Source of the DNA: Allacma fusca
Lineage: Eukaryota > Arthropoda > Collembola > Symphypleona > Sminthuridae
Direction: 5' to 3'
Assembly (NCBI GenBank): GCA_947179485.1
Contig: OX359247.1
Location: forward strand, 39,594,801-39,658,800
DNA length: 64,000 nucleotides
Of this stretch, positions 1 to 10,405 are shown piece by piece. Position numbers and translations under genes: made by a program. The first letter of the stretch is position 1; the number at the start of each line of letters is the position of its first letter. Below the pieces are notes generated by a model. That model was not told the DNA's origin. It saw only the letters and a list, made by a program, of their open reading frames with translations, and ran no database searches.

Positions 1-3000
1 TTAGGGTTTGTCTCTGACTTTTCCAGTGCAGAGGAGAGTCGTTCAGTGTGTAGATAATGCCAGATGTAGACTTCCGAGTCTTTTTATCTCCAGCAAAATC
101 TGAATCACTATAGCCTTTTAGACTCGTGTGGTCCATCTTAGTGTAACAGAGTCCCAGTTTCTTCGTAGTTACTAGGTATCTCAACACCTTTTTGGCCGCT
201 TCCCAATGTCGCTTTTCATAGCACTGAAAGTAGCGGGATAGTTTTCCCACAGCGAAGGAAATATCCGGTCGGGTACATCTTGAAATAAACAGGAGAGCTC
301 CTACGATTTCTTGATAGGGAAGGGACGGGTCATGATCACGAGAAAACATCTCCACTTCCAGGTCGACATTTGCTGACATAGGTATACTTGAAGTGTCACA
401 GTTCTCCATGCGGAACCTTTTTGCCACTTCCATAATGTATGACTCTTGATGTAGCATGACTTGAGTGTCTGTGATTTTGATTTCCATTCCCAGGAATTTT
501 CTGACATCTTCTGTTGACGTCATTTTGTAGGTTGCTTTGAGTTCTTTCAAAATTAGGTCCATGGCGGTCTTGCTCGTGCCGGCCAAGAGTCCATCGTCCA
601 CATAAAGAGCCAGTAGCATTTTTGTTGCTCCGCTGTGATATGTGAAGAGGCATGAGTCATAGGAGGATTTTTCAAATCCAAGGGAGAGAAGTTTTGCTTT
701 GATGTGCTTATGCCAATTCCTGGGGCTTTGTTTGAGTCCGTATAAACCTTTCTCAAGTTTACACACATATCCCCCCGAAACCTCGTAACCCTCTGGCTGT
801 TCCATATAAACCTCCTCGTCCAGAGGAGCGTTTAAGAAAGCCGTACTTACGTCAAATTGTATGACCTGTAAGTTTTCCTGAGCAATAGCAAAGAATACTG
901 CTCTCACTGTCTCATAACGTACAACGGGTGCAAAGGTTTCATGAAAATCTATGTCTTTTCTTTGACCATAGCCTTTGACAACTAAGCGTGCTTTCCTCCG
1001 AATGCCACCTTCAGGAAGTTTCTTTTCCACGAAGAGCCATCTGTTTCTTAGCAGTTTGGCGTTGTGGGGCTTTTTGACAAGTCTCCAAGTTCCATTCTCA
1101 ATTAGACTGCAGTGTTCTGAGTCCATTGCCTCTTGCCATTCGAACTTAAACCTGTTGTACCTGACATCTTTAAAGGATTTCGGCACTTTATAGTTCGCTG
1201 GAATTTCTGATCCTTTTGGAGGGAGTTGGCCTACAGCATAGACTGTATCTACTCCTATAAAGTATCCTGCTTGAAACTTGGGTCCTAACTTTCCTGCGGT
1301 TGTGCGTGTTGTGCGTCTGAGTATAGGTTGTGGTTGAGTTCTGCCACTTCCCCCCGGAGTCGGTGGAGGTGAATTTCCTATAGGGATTATTTCCGTATCC
1401 CTGGAGGCATCTGCTAGTGCTTCTTCATGTGACTGGTTTACTTCATCGTTCCATGAGACATGAGGGAGGCTTTGTGTGGAATTCATCGTAGCTGAACGGA
1501 ACTCCTCATCTGATTCTGTGTCTGTGGTCAGACTTCCACTTCCAGCGTCAATGATGAGTGCATCACTGTCAGAGTCAGCTGGTTGTACTTGAGCCGGAGC
1601 TGGAGGCTGAGTACTACTCCCTGGGATGGGAGATTCCGGGCGGGTTGGTACCTCCGGAGCTAAAGTCTCTAAGAGTGAAGGGCTCCTCGCCCTTATAGAC
1701 TCTTTATACTTTTTCGTGATCCCTGCCGGATGAATTGTAGTCCTTTTCATAGGTGTGGACGTATGCATGGGAGGAGGGAAGACCGGTTGTGGGCTGGGCG
1801 GAGCTGGGATTTGGGCCGGCATCTGAGGAGTGTGCAGTGGGTTGGGCAGGAATTTAACAATTCTGATATCTTCAAGTTCATCGTCTGAAGATATAGTCTC
1901 CACTTCTTGAACCTCGCTTGCTGGGAGTTTGTCAAGAAAAATTTTTCCCAAATTCTTTCTTGCTCCTGCACTAGGTTTCATTGCTTCCTCATAAAATTCT
2001 GCGGTGCGATGATAGAAGTACTCATTTTCTACTGTGTCCCAGAATTTATACTGTTTGGATTCTGGTACATTTGCAATGTACAGACCCTTCCGACCTTGTT
2101 TTCGCCATTTAGGTGCATCCTGTTGTTTCCCACTGATCGCTGGGCATCCAAAAATTCTTAAATGAGACAGGTTTGGTCGTTTGCCGCGCACCATTTGATA
2201 TGGTGATTCCTTGGGGTTTGTTGAACTTAATACTCTGTTGAGTATGTATACTGCCATTGTTACAGCATCTTGCCAGTGATTTTCTTCGAGTCCAGCCTCG
2301 ACTAGCATTGCTCGAGCCATTTTGGTGATGGTCTGAACGTCTCTCTCTATCTTTCCATTAGATTGGGGAGAGTAGGCTGGGGTAAACATATGGTCAATTC
2401 CTTTTTCCGAGCAGAATTGGGCCCATTGTGAGTTCTTGAATTCCGTCCCATTATCCGATTTAAACTTTTTGACTGGTCTATTCGTTTGGGTGGAAATGTA
2501 ATTCACTGCGTCTTTGAGGTTGTTGACAGTCCTATCAGCTGTTTTGTCCTTTTGGAAGTATCCCATCCTATAGTTTGAGGCATGATCCTTCACTAGTAGG
2601 TAGTATCGGGATTTCTGATTTGAAACAGCAGCAGCATGAACAAGGTCGGCATGTAACAGTTCCCCCGTTACATACTCCTTGTCATGTGTTTGAGTTTTAA
2701 ATGAATCATTATTCATTTTGGTGATGGCACAAATTTCACATTTGTACGTGGGCTCTATACGGTCGTCATCCTTGATATAAGCCGCTTTCTTGTCAAATGT
2801 TTTTCTGAGGAAATCAAAGTTTAGATGTCCCATCCTTTCGTGCCAACGTTGACTTATCGGCCGGAATAATCCTAATACTGCGAGGGCCTTTGGAAATACA
2901 TAGGGTCGTCTGAAATTCATAATGTGGATTTTGTCCTGTACTTCAGTTGCACTTAGGGTTTCTTCCCCAGTTGTTTTGTTGATAAACACTGAGCGATTTC

Positions 3001-3410
3001 CATCCATCATGTATTTGTATCCCGTCTTGTTGTATGTTCCCACTGAAAATAGATTTATCCCTCCAGGGTAGTAAATCACATTTTCTAGTATAACTGGTTC
3101 CCAGTTGTTACGGATTTTGGCTTCTACCACGACAGTTCCCCTTCCCGGGCAATCTACGTGTTTGTCGCCTACCGCAAGGAGTTTCCAAGGTTCTTCAAAT
3201 TCATTATAATCTGAAAACCAATCCCGTTGGCCGCACAAATGTACCGAGGCTCCTGTGTCGCAGACCCATTGGAATGCTGAGCGCCTGATGTGTCCCGTTG
3301 CGGGCTTGAAGTGTGATGAGCTTAGGGCTATGGTCTTCCCGGGAGTGTAAATTGGCCTGAGCATACAGGCACGAATTTCTTGAGGCTTTTGTGGATTTTT
3401 TGGATTTCTC
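1..3410 (-). CDS. pol: Copia pol: protease, integrase, reverse transcriptase, RNase H (partial at 3' end)
   Basis: Polyprotein for maturation, integration and reverse transcription of the element. In order: an aspartic protease with the CDTGAS active-site motif (near 3260); a GAG-pre-integrase region with HERMGHLNF (near 2840); an integrase core with aspartates in HADL and SDNGTEF and the glutamate in NGKIERD (about 2680-2360); an acidic and proline-rich linker (about 1980-1320); a reverse transcriptase with YVDDGLLAG (near 570); and an RNase H start with GYSDSDFAGD and TRKST (near 90). About 1,130 codons lie in the window with no stop that I could find. The frame is +1 relative to gag and has no obvious own start codon, so it is probably made as a gag-pol fusion by frameshifting, or gag-pol was once one frame and a base was lost. 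It runs off the window. Confidence 0.9.
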
Positions 3411-4367
3411 ATCCTTTTTGTCCTCCTGCTTTTGCTCCTTTGGGGGTTGCTCCTTTCGCTCTTTTTTCTCGGAGCGGCATTCGGCCTTCCAATGACCTTT
3501 CTTGCCACAGTTGTGACACGTGCCAGGCTTTTTCTTAGCCTTTCCATTCTGGGCATTATTCCCATTGGCTTTTGGATTCCCTCCTTGAGCCTTAGGGTGC
3601 CCTGCAAACATAGCTCGTTCCGAAGGTTCGTCTGTTGGTTTGTAAGTGATGAAGGATCTGAGCTGTGACTGGAAGGTAGCAAGGGTCCTTTCCACATACG
3701 GCTTTCCTCTCCATACAGTGACAAAACTCTCATAGTATGAGCTTCTCATCGCATGTATAGTTTGTGTTATCGCGTCATCATCATCCAAGGGACTTTTTCC
3801 TGGGGGCAATTGAGCGTTGATTAATCCTTGGAGGTCAAGAATCTTGTCCAAAAGTTCCAATCCATTGGTATTTGGGGTGAGTTTGATGTCTCTATACTGA
3901 TCCTTGAGGTCATCTAATGAGCTTTCATTAGATACTCCATATGCTGATTTTAGCTTGTTCCACATTTCACGTGAGGATGTGCATGACCGTGTGAGTACGG
4001 TGGCTTTTGAGTCCAGGGCAGTTAACATAATGCCTATAGCTGACTTGTCGGCGCGTATCCATGCTTTCTTATCTTCCTCTGATCCAGTTGCGGGAAAAGG
4101 TAAATTTCCATAAACGATGTCATCCAAATCACTTCCACAAAACACTGAGTCCAGGCCTCGTTGCCAATCCAAGTAATTGTGGGCACCCGCCAATTTGGGG
4201 TATTTTGATGCATCCAGTTTGTAGGTACGGTGTACTATCTGCGTTGCCATGATAGGAACGGGGGTTGCTTGTGCAGCTGCTGCTCCTTGAGCTTGAGCTT
4301 GACCTTGAGCTTGTTTCTGCGGACTGCCTGTTTGTGTTGGATCAGGAGTCCCACCAGATCCTGACAT
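3204..4367 (-). CDS. gag: Copia gag (nucleocapsid-like) protein
   Basis: Structural protein that packages the element RNA. The 387-codon frame opens with a Gln/Ala-rich leader, followed by a UBN2/Retrotran_gag-type helical region (about residues 45-245; YLDWQRGLDSVF near 65 is typical of copia Gag N-termini). One CCHC zinc knuckle follows, with C284, C287, H292 and C297. After it the chain is very Lys/Glu-rich. The last 50 or so residues, before the stop at 3204, look non-native, while the +1 frame over the same bases encodes the start of the protease. The functional Gag therefore probably ends, or shifts frame, between about 3470 and 3280. The start is the first ATG after the leader. Confidence 0.9.
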   Translation of the reverse strand: MSGSGGTPDPTQTGSPQKQAQGQAQAQGAAAAQATPVPIMATQIVHRTYKLDASKYPKLAGAHNYLDWQRGLDSVFCGSDLDDIVYGNLPFPATGSEEDKKAWIRADKSAIGIMLTALDSKATVLTRSCTSSREMWNKLKSAYGVSNESSLDDLKDQYRDIKLTPNTNGLELLDKILDLQGLINAQLPPGKSPLDDDDAITQTIHAMRSSYYESFVTVWRGKPYVERTLATFQSQLRSFITYKPTDEPSERAMFAGHPKAQGGNPKANGNNAQNGKAKKKPGTCHNCGKKGHWKAECRSEKKERKEQPPKEQKQEDKKDEKSKKSTKASRNSCLYAQANLHSREDHSPKLITLQARNGTHQALSIPMGLRHRSLGTFVRPTGLVFRL

Positions 4368-4912
4368 GAATTAGTTTTATGAATCTAAAAATTCTCCTCG
4401 AATATAATAGATCTTAAACTGTGAGTGTTGGAATTCTTTTTGAAAAAAAAAAATTCACTGTTGGTAACCAATTTTCCAAATATTCACTCAGACTGTAACC
4501 TTCTCGGAAACTAGTTTCGTAAATAATTTTTCGTGGTAAAAATTGGTGTAACTAACTGTAGGGGTGTAACTTAACGAGCACTGTAATGTGAATCTTTTTC
4601 ACTCACGCTGTGACGATTTGTTCTCAGCCCGAATTTAGATAACTTTCTCAGTTATTCAAAATTTTGTGACTGTTTAAAATTCTCACTTGTAGTTGAAAAA
4701 TATTACTTTGCCTGTCTTACTTTTCCCCCCCGTGCACTAACTTGAAATAATTTCGAAAGAAATTTTCTGTTTCAGTGACTATACTCAGTGCTTAACTTGT
4801 GTAAATTTTCCGAATAAATCACAAGTAAGTATGAGCGTGCTTGATAACGTATTGAAATGCAAAGACTGAAAAGGAAATGTTCCTTGTACAATATCAGTTC
4901 AAAGACTGAAGT

Positions 4913-4918
4913 TTTATT
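4913..4918 (-). terminator. Polyadenylation signal in the candidate copia LTR
   Basis: AATAAA on the minus strand, 18 bp downstream of the TATA box. Close TATA/AATAAA spacing is common in short R regions of copia LTRs. Confidence 0.35.
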
Positions 4919-4930
4919 AAATTAAACACA

Positions 4931-4938
4931 CTTTTATA
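4931..4938 (-). promoter_or_regulatory. TATA box in the candidate copia LTR
   Basis: TATAAAAG on the minus strand, about 145 bp inside the candidate 5' LTR end and 564 bp upstream of the gag ATG. Its position fits the U3/R border. Confidence 0.5.
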
Positions 4939-5421
4939 CTTGTTACAAGAATGCCTTATTCCATCATACAACAATGCCCAATGCCATACATTTCTCAATA
5001 ATATTGACATCAAGTAGAGCACAGTATGCTTATTGACTATTCCTGAAAAACATAAGAAGGTTAAGACTGTATTCTAACAATAACAGCTACCGGATTTCAC
5101 ACTTACTTGTGAAATCCCTTCTAACTCTTCTTCTTAAACTATGTGCTGAGTTAGCACTTGTCACCAAGTGCTGATGTCCGGTCGAGGCCGAACATCTCAC
5201 AATAACTCAGCTTAACTGTAAACAATCTATTAATATTATAAGCTAACATTACTACTATAGAAAGTGCATTGATAGGCAATTCCATCATGCCTTTCAACAA
5301 TTTCCAAATAATAACTACCTCCGGGGGTGGAAAAAGTTCGGGAACCCGGGAACCCGGTTACTTGGCAAAAGAGCCCAGAAAGTTGAAAAACGTTGGGTGT
5401 TGGGTGAGTTGGAAAATTTTT

Positions 5422-5590
5422 GGAATAGGGCTCCGGTAAGGTAGTTGACAAATCCCAACGTAGTTGACAAACGTTGGGTGAGTTGGCAATTTTTTGGAAT
5501 AGGGCTCCGGTAAGGTAGTTGACAAATCCCAACGTAGTTGACAAACGTTGGGTGAGTTGGAAAATTTTTGCAATAGGGCTTCGGGGGAGG
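5422..5590. repeat. 74-bp tandem repeat, about 2.3 copies
   Basis: The segment beginning G(G/C)AATAGGGCT recurs at 5422, 5496 and 5570, a constant 74-bp step, with near identity through TAGTTGACAAATCCCAACG. Part of the TIR element. Confidence 0.85.
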
Positions 5591-5809
5591 TAGTTGACAA
5601 AATCAGAAAAGTTGACAAAAATTTTGCGATTTTTCTCCGCCTAGGTAGTTGACAAAATCAGAAAAGTTGACAAAAGTTTTGGGATTTTTCTCCGCCTAGG
5701 TAGTTGACAAAATCAGAAAAGTTGACAAAAGTTTTGGGATTTTTCTCCGCCTAGGTAGTTGACAAAATCAGAAAAGTTGACAAAAGTTTTGGGATTTTTC
5801 CTACCGGGG
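5591..5809. repeat. 55-bp tandem repeat, four copies
   Basis: TAGTTGACAAAATCAG starts at 5591, 5646, 5701 and 5756, a 55-bp period, with a degenerate fifth start at 5810. Copies are almost identical, so the expansion is recent. Repeat and spacer are both conserved, so this is a minisatellite and not a CRISPR array. Confidence 0.9.
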
Positions 5810-5934
5810 TAGTTGACAAAAATTTAGGGATTTGTCTCCGCCGGGGTAGTTGACCAACTGGGACACAGTTGCCATTTCGGTCAAAAATTGGTTACTTGGA
5901 ATTTTGGAACTTTTTCCACCCCCGCCTATAACCT

Positions 5935-6150
5935 ATAATAACCTATAACTACTATTTCTTGAACACGAACATGACTTGACGTTCAAGTCCAAATACTTTA
6001 CTTGAACATGAACATGACTTGAAGTAAAATGTCGTGTTCGGGTTCTGCTTTTGGCTGGCCATGACCCGATAACTTCAAGTACTTTAAATTCTGGACATGA
6101 ACATGACCCGAACTTAAACATGACCCGAAATAAGCGTGGTGTACTTGACC
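5935..6150. repeat. AACTTGA / CATGACCCG word-repeat block
   Basis: Dense, irregular repeats of ACTTGAACATGAACATGACTTGA and CATGACCCGAA, both orientations mixed. The same AACTTGA vocabulary fills the ends of the transposon at 13950-20798, so this may be a remnant of a related element end. No clear TIR or target duplication found. Confidence 0.5.
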
Positions 6151-6159
6151 ATGCGATCA

Positions 6160-6659
6160 TCTCTGATCATTACGAAATTAAGCAGTTCAAAATTAAACTA
6201 TTAAAGACAGTTTTCACGCATGGCAGCAGTTAGGTTCATATCCATGTAGTTTCTATTAGTATTATGGCGGATTTTATGATAAATACAAATTTTAGTCACT
6301 TTACTCCAAAATGTTACAAGGTGACATTTTTCTCAGCTAGTTTGAAATCAGGACTAAATTGAAGCTCATCAGGTCATCAGGTGACTCTACGTCAAATCAG
6401 GACTTCTGGGCACCTTGCTCGCACTCATTGATAAGCGAAACCGGTTATAGGTTCAAAAGGTTTGCATCTGATACGCACCTGAACCTGCACCCAAATACCC
6501 GGGTAAAACCTGTACCCATGAGGGGCACTGATTTGTAAACATAGCATATTACAGCTACTGGATCTTGCTGTGAACAATTTTTTTTCATTTTAGTGAATTA
6601 TCACCTTACAATCAGTGCAAATCACCGACGATTTTTGTACCAATGGCATCATACCCGTC
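6160..6659. other. Intergenic DNA with an isolated GGGTAC-type transposon end
   Basis: No gene seen. About 6480-6535 carries ACCCGGGTA and GTACCC words and ends in GGGGCACTG, whose complement, CAGTGCCCC..TGGGTAC, resembles the terminus that starts at 6660. It may be the right end of another copy of that family. Confidence 0.4.
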
Positions 6660-6995
6660 CAGTGCTCGGACTGGGTACGGGTAATACTCGGGTAAATGGG
6701 TACAGGAACGGGTACTACCCGGGTACAGAAGTTGTCAGTGAAAGAGCAACGGGGCTTCCTTTATTCATTTCTGATTACGCGGTCGTTCCGTATTAACGTT
6801 TCTAATGATTCCTCTCAGGAATCTAATAAAGAAACAGAGGGTAAAGAGTCAATCAGATCGCCTACGTATAGACTTATACAATGGAGCCAACACAAAAGAA
6901 TTTCATGGGTCAGGTTCTTGATTTTAAATTTAATTAGCTTCATTGGGAGCGCAGAATGGCAGAATTAAAATTATTTTAAGAAGCATTATGACACA

Positions 6996-7492
6996 CTAGT
7001 AAAAGCCCTGTGATTCACAGGGACAATTACTTGGAGGAGGGGTGGTAGTGTGAGTGTACAAAATAAACAGGTTTAATGGCTTACGAATCAAGCCCTGTCT
7101 TGGAGACTTATTGTATGCCTAAATCGTGCGCGCGCTTATTTTAACAAAATCACCCGGAGCTTTAAATAATCGGACAGATATTGCTCTTTAATAATAAGGA
7201 CTAGAAAACGTTTTGTGCTTCACAGGAACAATTACTTGAAGAGGTGGTAGTGTGACTGTAGAAATTAAAATCCAAACGGCTTACGAATAAAGCCCTGTCG
7301 TTGAGATTGTTGTATGCCTAAATCGTGCGCGCTTATATTAAGAGTAGCGCTTTAAATAAACGGGCAGTTAGTGCTAGTTAATAATAAAGAGTGCTTGGCA
7401 TGCTACCTTTTGGGCGTTGTGTGAGGCCATTGAACTATGAAAGTGCGAAACTTTAAATAAACGGACAGAAAGTGATCTTTAATAATAAAGGA
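6996..7492 (-). mobile_element. Non-autonomous Helitron, copy 1
   Basis: Read on the minus strand it begins TCCTTTATTATTAAAG after an A and ends with a CCCTGTG/CACAGGG-type hairpin, a short T-rich spacer, CTAG, and then a T outside. TC start, terminal hairpin, CTRR end and insertion between A and T are the Helitron hallmarks. A second copy lies at 47330-47586. This copy is longer because an internal block of about 190 bp, including the 5'-like motif (TTTAAATAA(A/T)CGG(A/G)CAG followed by TTAATAATAAGGA), is repeated at about 7161, 7352 and 7451. No coding capacity. Confidence 0.75.
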
Positions 7493-8183
7493 TTATAACC
7501 GTTTCTTATTGCTAGAAGTACCCAGGGTTGGCTATTTGAAAATGTCAAGGCGTTTGAGGCATTTTCACTCCCGGGCGTGCCACTTTGGCATTTAAGGAAT
7601 TTATAATAGTGAATATTTAAGAAATTTTAGAAATCAATGAAATTTTGGACAATATCATTCCTTGCGGGCAATATTTGGATTTCAGTCTATTTGATTATTG
7701 TTGATAATTTTTATGTTAGTAGCGGAGGCACCTTTTCTTGGCTTTCAAAGGTCTCGTGGGGCTACGTTGGTGTCTAGTTTCGCCTGCCTTGCTCAAAAAT
7801 TACCGTCTCAGTCACCAGTTGGAAAAATAATGCTCAACTCAAATTAATCCGTATAATATTTTCTAAACATTGTGTTCAAATATATTGTTTTGTAAATACC
7901 TCAGATCGTTGATGAAAAAATGACAAGATCATAAAATTAAACTTTCTTCCTGCTTAACTAACCTTGCGTCCTGTTTTTACAATAATACCCACAATTCTCA
8001 ACTTGAGACCTACAAAGAAACTCCCTGGAAATTCTCAAAATTTTCTGCGGTCTTGCGCTAAAAGATTTTTGAAAAAAATGTTTAGACAAGAATAAAAATT
8101 TTGGATGTTCTCGAAGTTGAAATGCAAGTTCTCGGTTATGAAGAGTTTGATATTAAAGAATTCGTTCTAATTGGCTATTCTTA

Positions 8184-9260
8184 GGGAGTGTGCACATATT
8201 ACGTTTCATTTGTTCACCATTTTTGGACCCTACCCCCCCATTGTCATCCTAACGTCATTATTCCTTGAACCCTCCTCTTCTGTAAACGTCATCAAAGCAA
8301 AAACAAAGACAAAACCGCAAGTTTAATACGTAGCATTTTTAGGGCGGCATAGAAGATAGTATTATCCGTAATGTCCCTCAGTTTTCCACCAAAACTACTA
8401 GACCGAACCGTTCAAAATTTTAGTTATCATTGTTTAGGTCGAAAACTCGGATGAGTTCGTTATTGATTGAAATCGGTCAGCGTGTTTGTGCGACAGAAAT
8501 AGCATCTGTACTTTCCGTAATTTTCTTCCGAAAATGCTCGACCAATTTTGTTTAAAATTTTTGCGAACATTTTGTAGTCCACTTATTCGGATGAGTTTTT
8601 TGTTGGTTTAAATCGGTCCACGAGTTAGTACGTATTAAAAATAAACTAAATTTTGAAGGAAGAAAAATAAAATAATAAAAAAGCCCAACAAATGAATACC
8701 GGCTGGGAAACTTGAGATCGCGGCCATTTTATTTTGGTTATATCAAATAACATTATAATAACATTATACAAATAATCATTATCAAATAACGCAAAACCGA
8801 CAAAGTAGGCAGATGAATCGGCCGGTCCGCTTAAAGAGCACCGGAACCAGGAGATACTTCGATATAAAAACATTTTCCAAGTTGCATCACCAAGGGCGAC
8901 AGCAACTGGGACCATGAAAATAAATTATTTGCAAAACACACTGAAATGGAAGGACGACAGTTTGTAACTATTCTTGCTTAAGCCAAGAGTTTCGGAATTA
9001 CCACGGTTGTCAGACATTTGGACTAATGTACATATGCCTTGCGTATGTTTATAAAATGTGTCAGTGGTCTTTCATTAAAAACATTTGTTACTAAAAACAC
9101 TGTTTAACAATTATCCCGGTTTATTCCCAACATTTTTCTGAGAATTGGTGAAACGTCATCAGCAAGATTACCCCTACCCCCCCCCTTGGTATACACAAAG
9201 TCATCAGCTTCAAGACCCCCTCCCTCCCCTAAAAATGAAAAGTAATATGTGCACACTCCC
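8184..9260. mobile_element. PIF/Harbinger-like non-autonomous element with TTA duplication
   Basis: A perfect 19-bp terminal inverted repeat, GGGAGTGTGCACATATTAC at 8184-8202 and its complement at 9242-9260, is flanked by TTA on both sides (8181-8183 and 9261-9263). A 3-bp TTA target duplication is typical of PIF/Harbinger. The interior has C-rich tracts near both ends and two diverged direct repeats around CGGATGAGTT (near 8449 and 8580). The frames at 8646-8915 and 9104-9514 do not resemble a transposase. Confidence 0.75.
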
Positions 9261-9686
9261 TTATTATTTTGACGTAGTAGCATTCGAATTCCTTCAGTGT
9301 TTACGTAGAACATAATTGATTTTATTAAAAAACTGAAATAGGATACCCTTAATGCGTTGGGAAAATGCCCAAAGTCCCGGGCATTTTCATTGGTGGGCAA
9401 AAACTGGACAAAATGGGCATTTTTAGCCATTTCTGAGCATATAAAATGGAAAATATAGTTAGGGGTATTTTTAATAGGCCGACCCTGCAGTACCCGAGTA
9501 ATACCCGGGTACAAATAATAGGTACTCTGGTACGGGTACAGATTTTAGGTACATTACAGGTACGGGTACTACATTTTAGTTTCAAGTATAGCTATGGGTA
9601 CTGAAAAAAATTACCTGGGCACGGGTACGGGTATATGTACGTCATTTCGTCGTACACGGTTTCTGTGCCCAGTCTCGCCAGCGCTG

Positions 9687-10405
9687 TGTCCATCGACATA
9701 CACTGACTGCGAAAACGAGAAAATCCAAGACATGAGACGTTTGGCATAAAAAAACGTTTTATATAAATACTTACTATGTATATGTAATTAATGACTACAA
9801 AGGGTCATAAAATAATTCATAGTTTCCTCATATCCAGTTTTATAATTGAGTTCACCAGTATTTCTTATGAACACAATGGCTTTCAAACTATAGTGAATAT
9901 CTAAGATTGTAGTTGCAAAGGTGAAAAATAAACAATACTTTTACGTTTACATAAGTTTTAATTGGCAGTAAAAGTGCAAAGGTAGTGCCGGAAATAACAA
10001 ACTTTTAGTGCTACCAGGATCGTGTGAATTTTGAGCTGGGTGGGTTCTGGACCGTAATTAAAATAAATAATTCGAGATATTATTAACGGTATGAGTAAAA
10101 TACATACATACATAATTGTATTTTAAGGGGTCACTCCCATCTCAAAAGATTAGTGGAGATTGCTCAGGCCAGCTAATGAGCCCATTGTAGATAACGATAT
10201 GAGTAAGGAAAATATGTTTGGTTTTTACGTACGCATACAAACATAGGTATGAAATACTATGAATACAAACCCACTGCATAAAAATTGAAAAATAACAATA
10301 ATTATTTATTTTTCCTCAATTATTTTGACCTTAAACCTCCTTTACATCACAAAATAGGACCTATTAAATATAGGAATTTTCACGTGTGCGCTTCTTGTAA
10401 AAATT
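9687..10405. other. Intergenic DNA, AT-rich, no gene seen
   Basis: Contains a short CATA microsatellite near 10105 and, at 10305-10310, an AATAAA on the minus strand that probably serves the CRAL-TRIO gene to the right. Nothing else recognised. Confidence 0.5.
10305..10310 (-). terminator. Polyadenylation signal of the first CRAL-TRIO gene
   Basis: AATAAA on the minus strand, about 95 bp past the stop codon at 10406. Confidence 0.5.

Larger units (their letters stand above)
1..5079 (-). mobile_element. Ty1/copia-type LTR retrotransposon, 5' part, truncated by the window edge
   Basis: On the minus strand the order is candidate 5' LTR, short leader, gag with a CCHC zinc knuckle, then protease, integrase, reverse transcriptase and the start of RNase H. 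Integrase before reverse transcriptase defines the copia type. Gag is open from its ATG to 3204. The pol frame is open from about 3400 to base 1; I re-read the linker codons between 1261 and 1980 and found no stop. The 3' LTR and the end of RNase H lie beyond the left edge. Two long open frames suggest a young copy. A target duplication cannot be tested because only one end is present. Confidence 0.93.
4426..5079 (-). repeat. Candidate 5' LTR of the copia element
   Basis: The plus strand starts TGTTGGAAT (4426-4434) and ends ATTCTAACA (5071-5079), an imperfect terminal inverted repeat with TG..CA ends as expected for an LTR. Inside, on the minus strand, lie a TATAAAAG box and an AATAAA signal. 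It would be 654 bp and leave a leader of only 58 bp before the gag ATG. No clear tRNA primer-binding site follows the LTR end, so the inner boundary is uncertain. The second LTR is outside the window. Confidence 0.55.
5322..5924. mobile_element. Non-coding TIR element filled with minisatellite
   Basis: A perfect 18-bp terminal inverted repeat, CGGGGGTGGAAAAAGTTC at 5322-5339 and its complement at 5907-5924, bounds 603 bp of tandem repeats. A 74-bp unit lies on the left and a 55-bp unit in the middle; both contain TAGTTGACAA. The word GGTTACTTGG occurs just inside both ends. ATAACTAC occurs at 5311-5318 and at 5945-5952 and could be an 8-bp target duplication if the right end gained about 20 bp of CTATAA-type repeat. 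No coding potential: the open frames here are translated repeats. Confidence 0.65.
6660..9686. mobile_element. Candidate non-autonomous element with GGGTAC subterminal repeats
   Basis: The left end reads CAGTGCTCGGACTGGGTAC. The right end, complemented, reads CAGCGCTGGCGAGACTGGGCAC, an imperfect inverted repeat. Both inner ends (6660-6740 and 9485-9640) are packed with GGGTAC, ACCCGGGTAC and TACGGGTA words. The 8-bp flanks TACCCGTC and TGTCCATC agree at 5 of 8 positions and differ only by transitions, so a decayed target duplication is possible but unproven. No transposase frame. The interior has received a Helitron (6996-7492) and a Harbinger-like element (8184-9260). Confidence 0.45.

Noticed and set aside
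301..768. Minus-strand open frames near the left edge
   Set aside because: They are out-of-frame shadows of the reverse transcriptase; the true pol frame has codon starts at positions equal to 1 modulo 3 and runs past them. The frame at 1747-1971 is likewise out of frame with pol.
5236..5618. Two proteins rich in repeated PNVCQLRWDLSTTLPEPYSK-type units
   Set aside because: They are translations of the 74-bp minisatellite; period and content follow the DNA repeat and no start context or homology supports coding.
5591..5809. Regular repeats that might be read as a CRISPR array
   Set aside because: Spacers are as conserved as repeats, the period is that of a minisatellite, and the genome is eukaryotic. 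The same applies to the 37-bp array at 20488-20790.
9104..9585. Overlapping minus-strand frames of 136 and 78 codons
   Set aside because: They straddle a Harbinger-like terminus and a GGGTAC array; no transposase motif is present.
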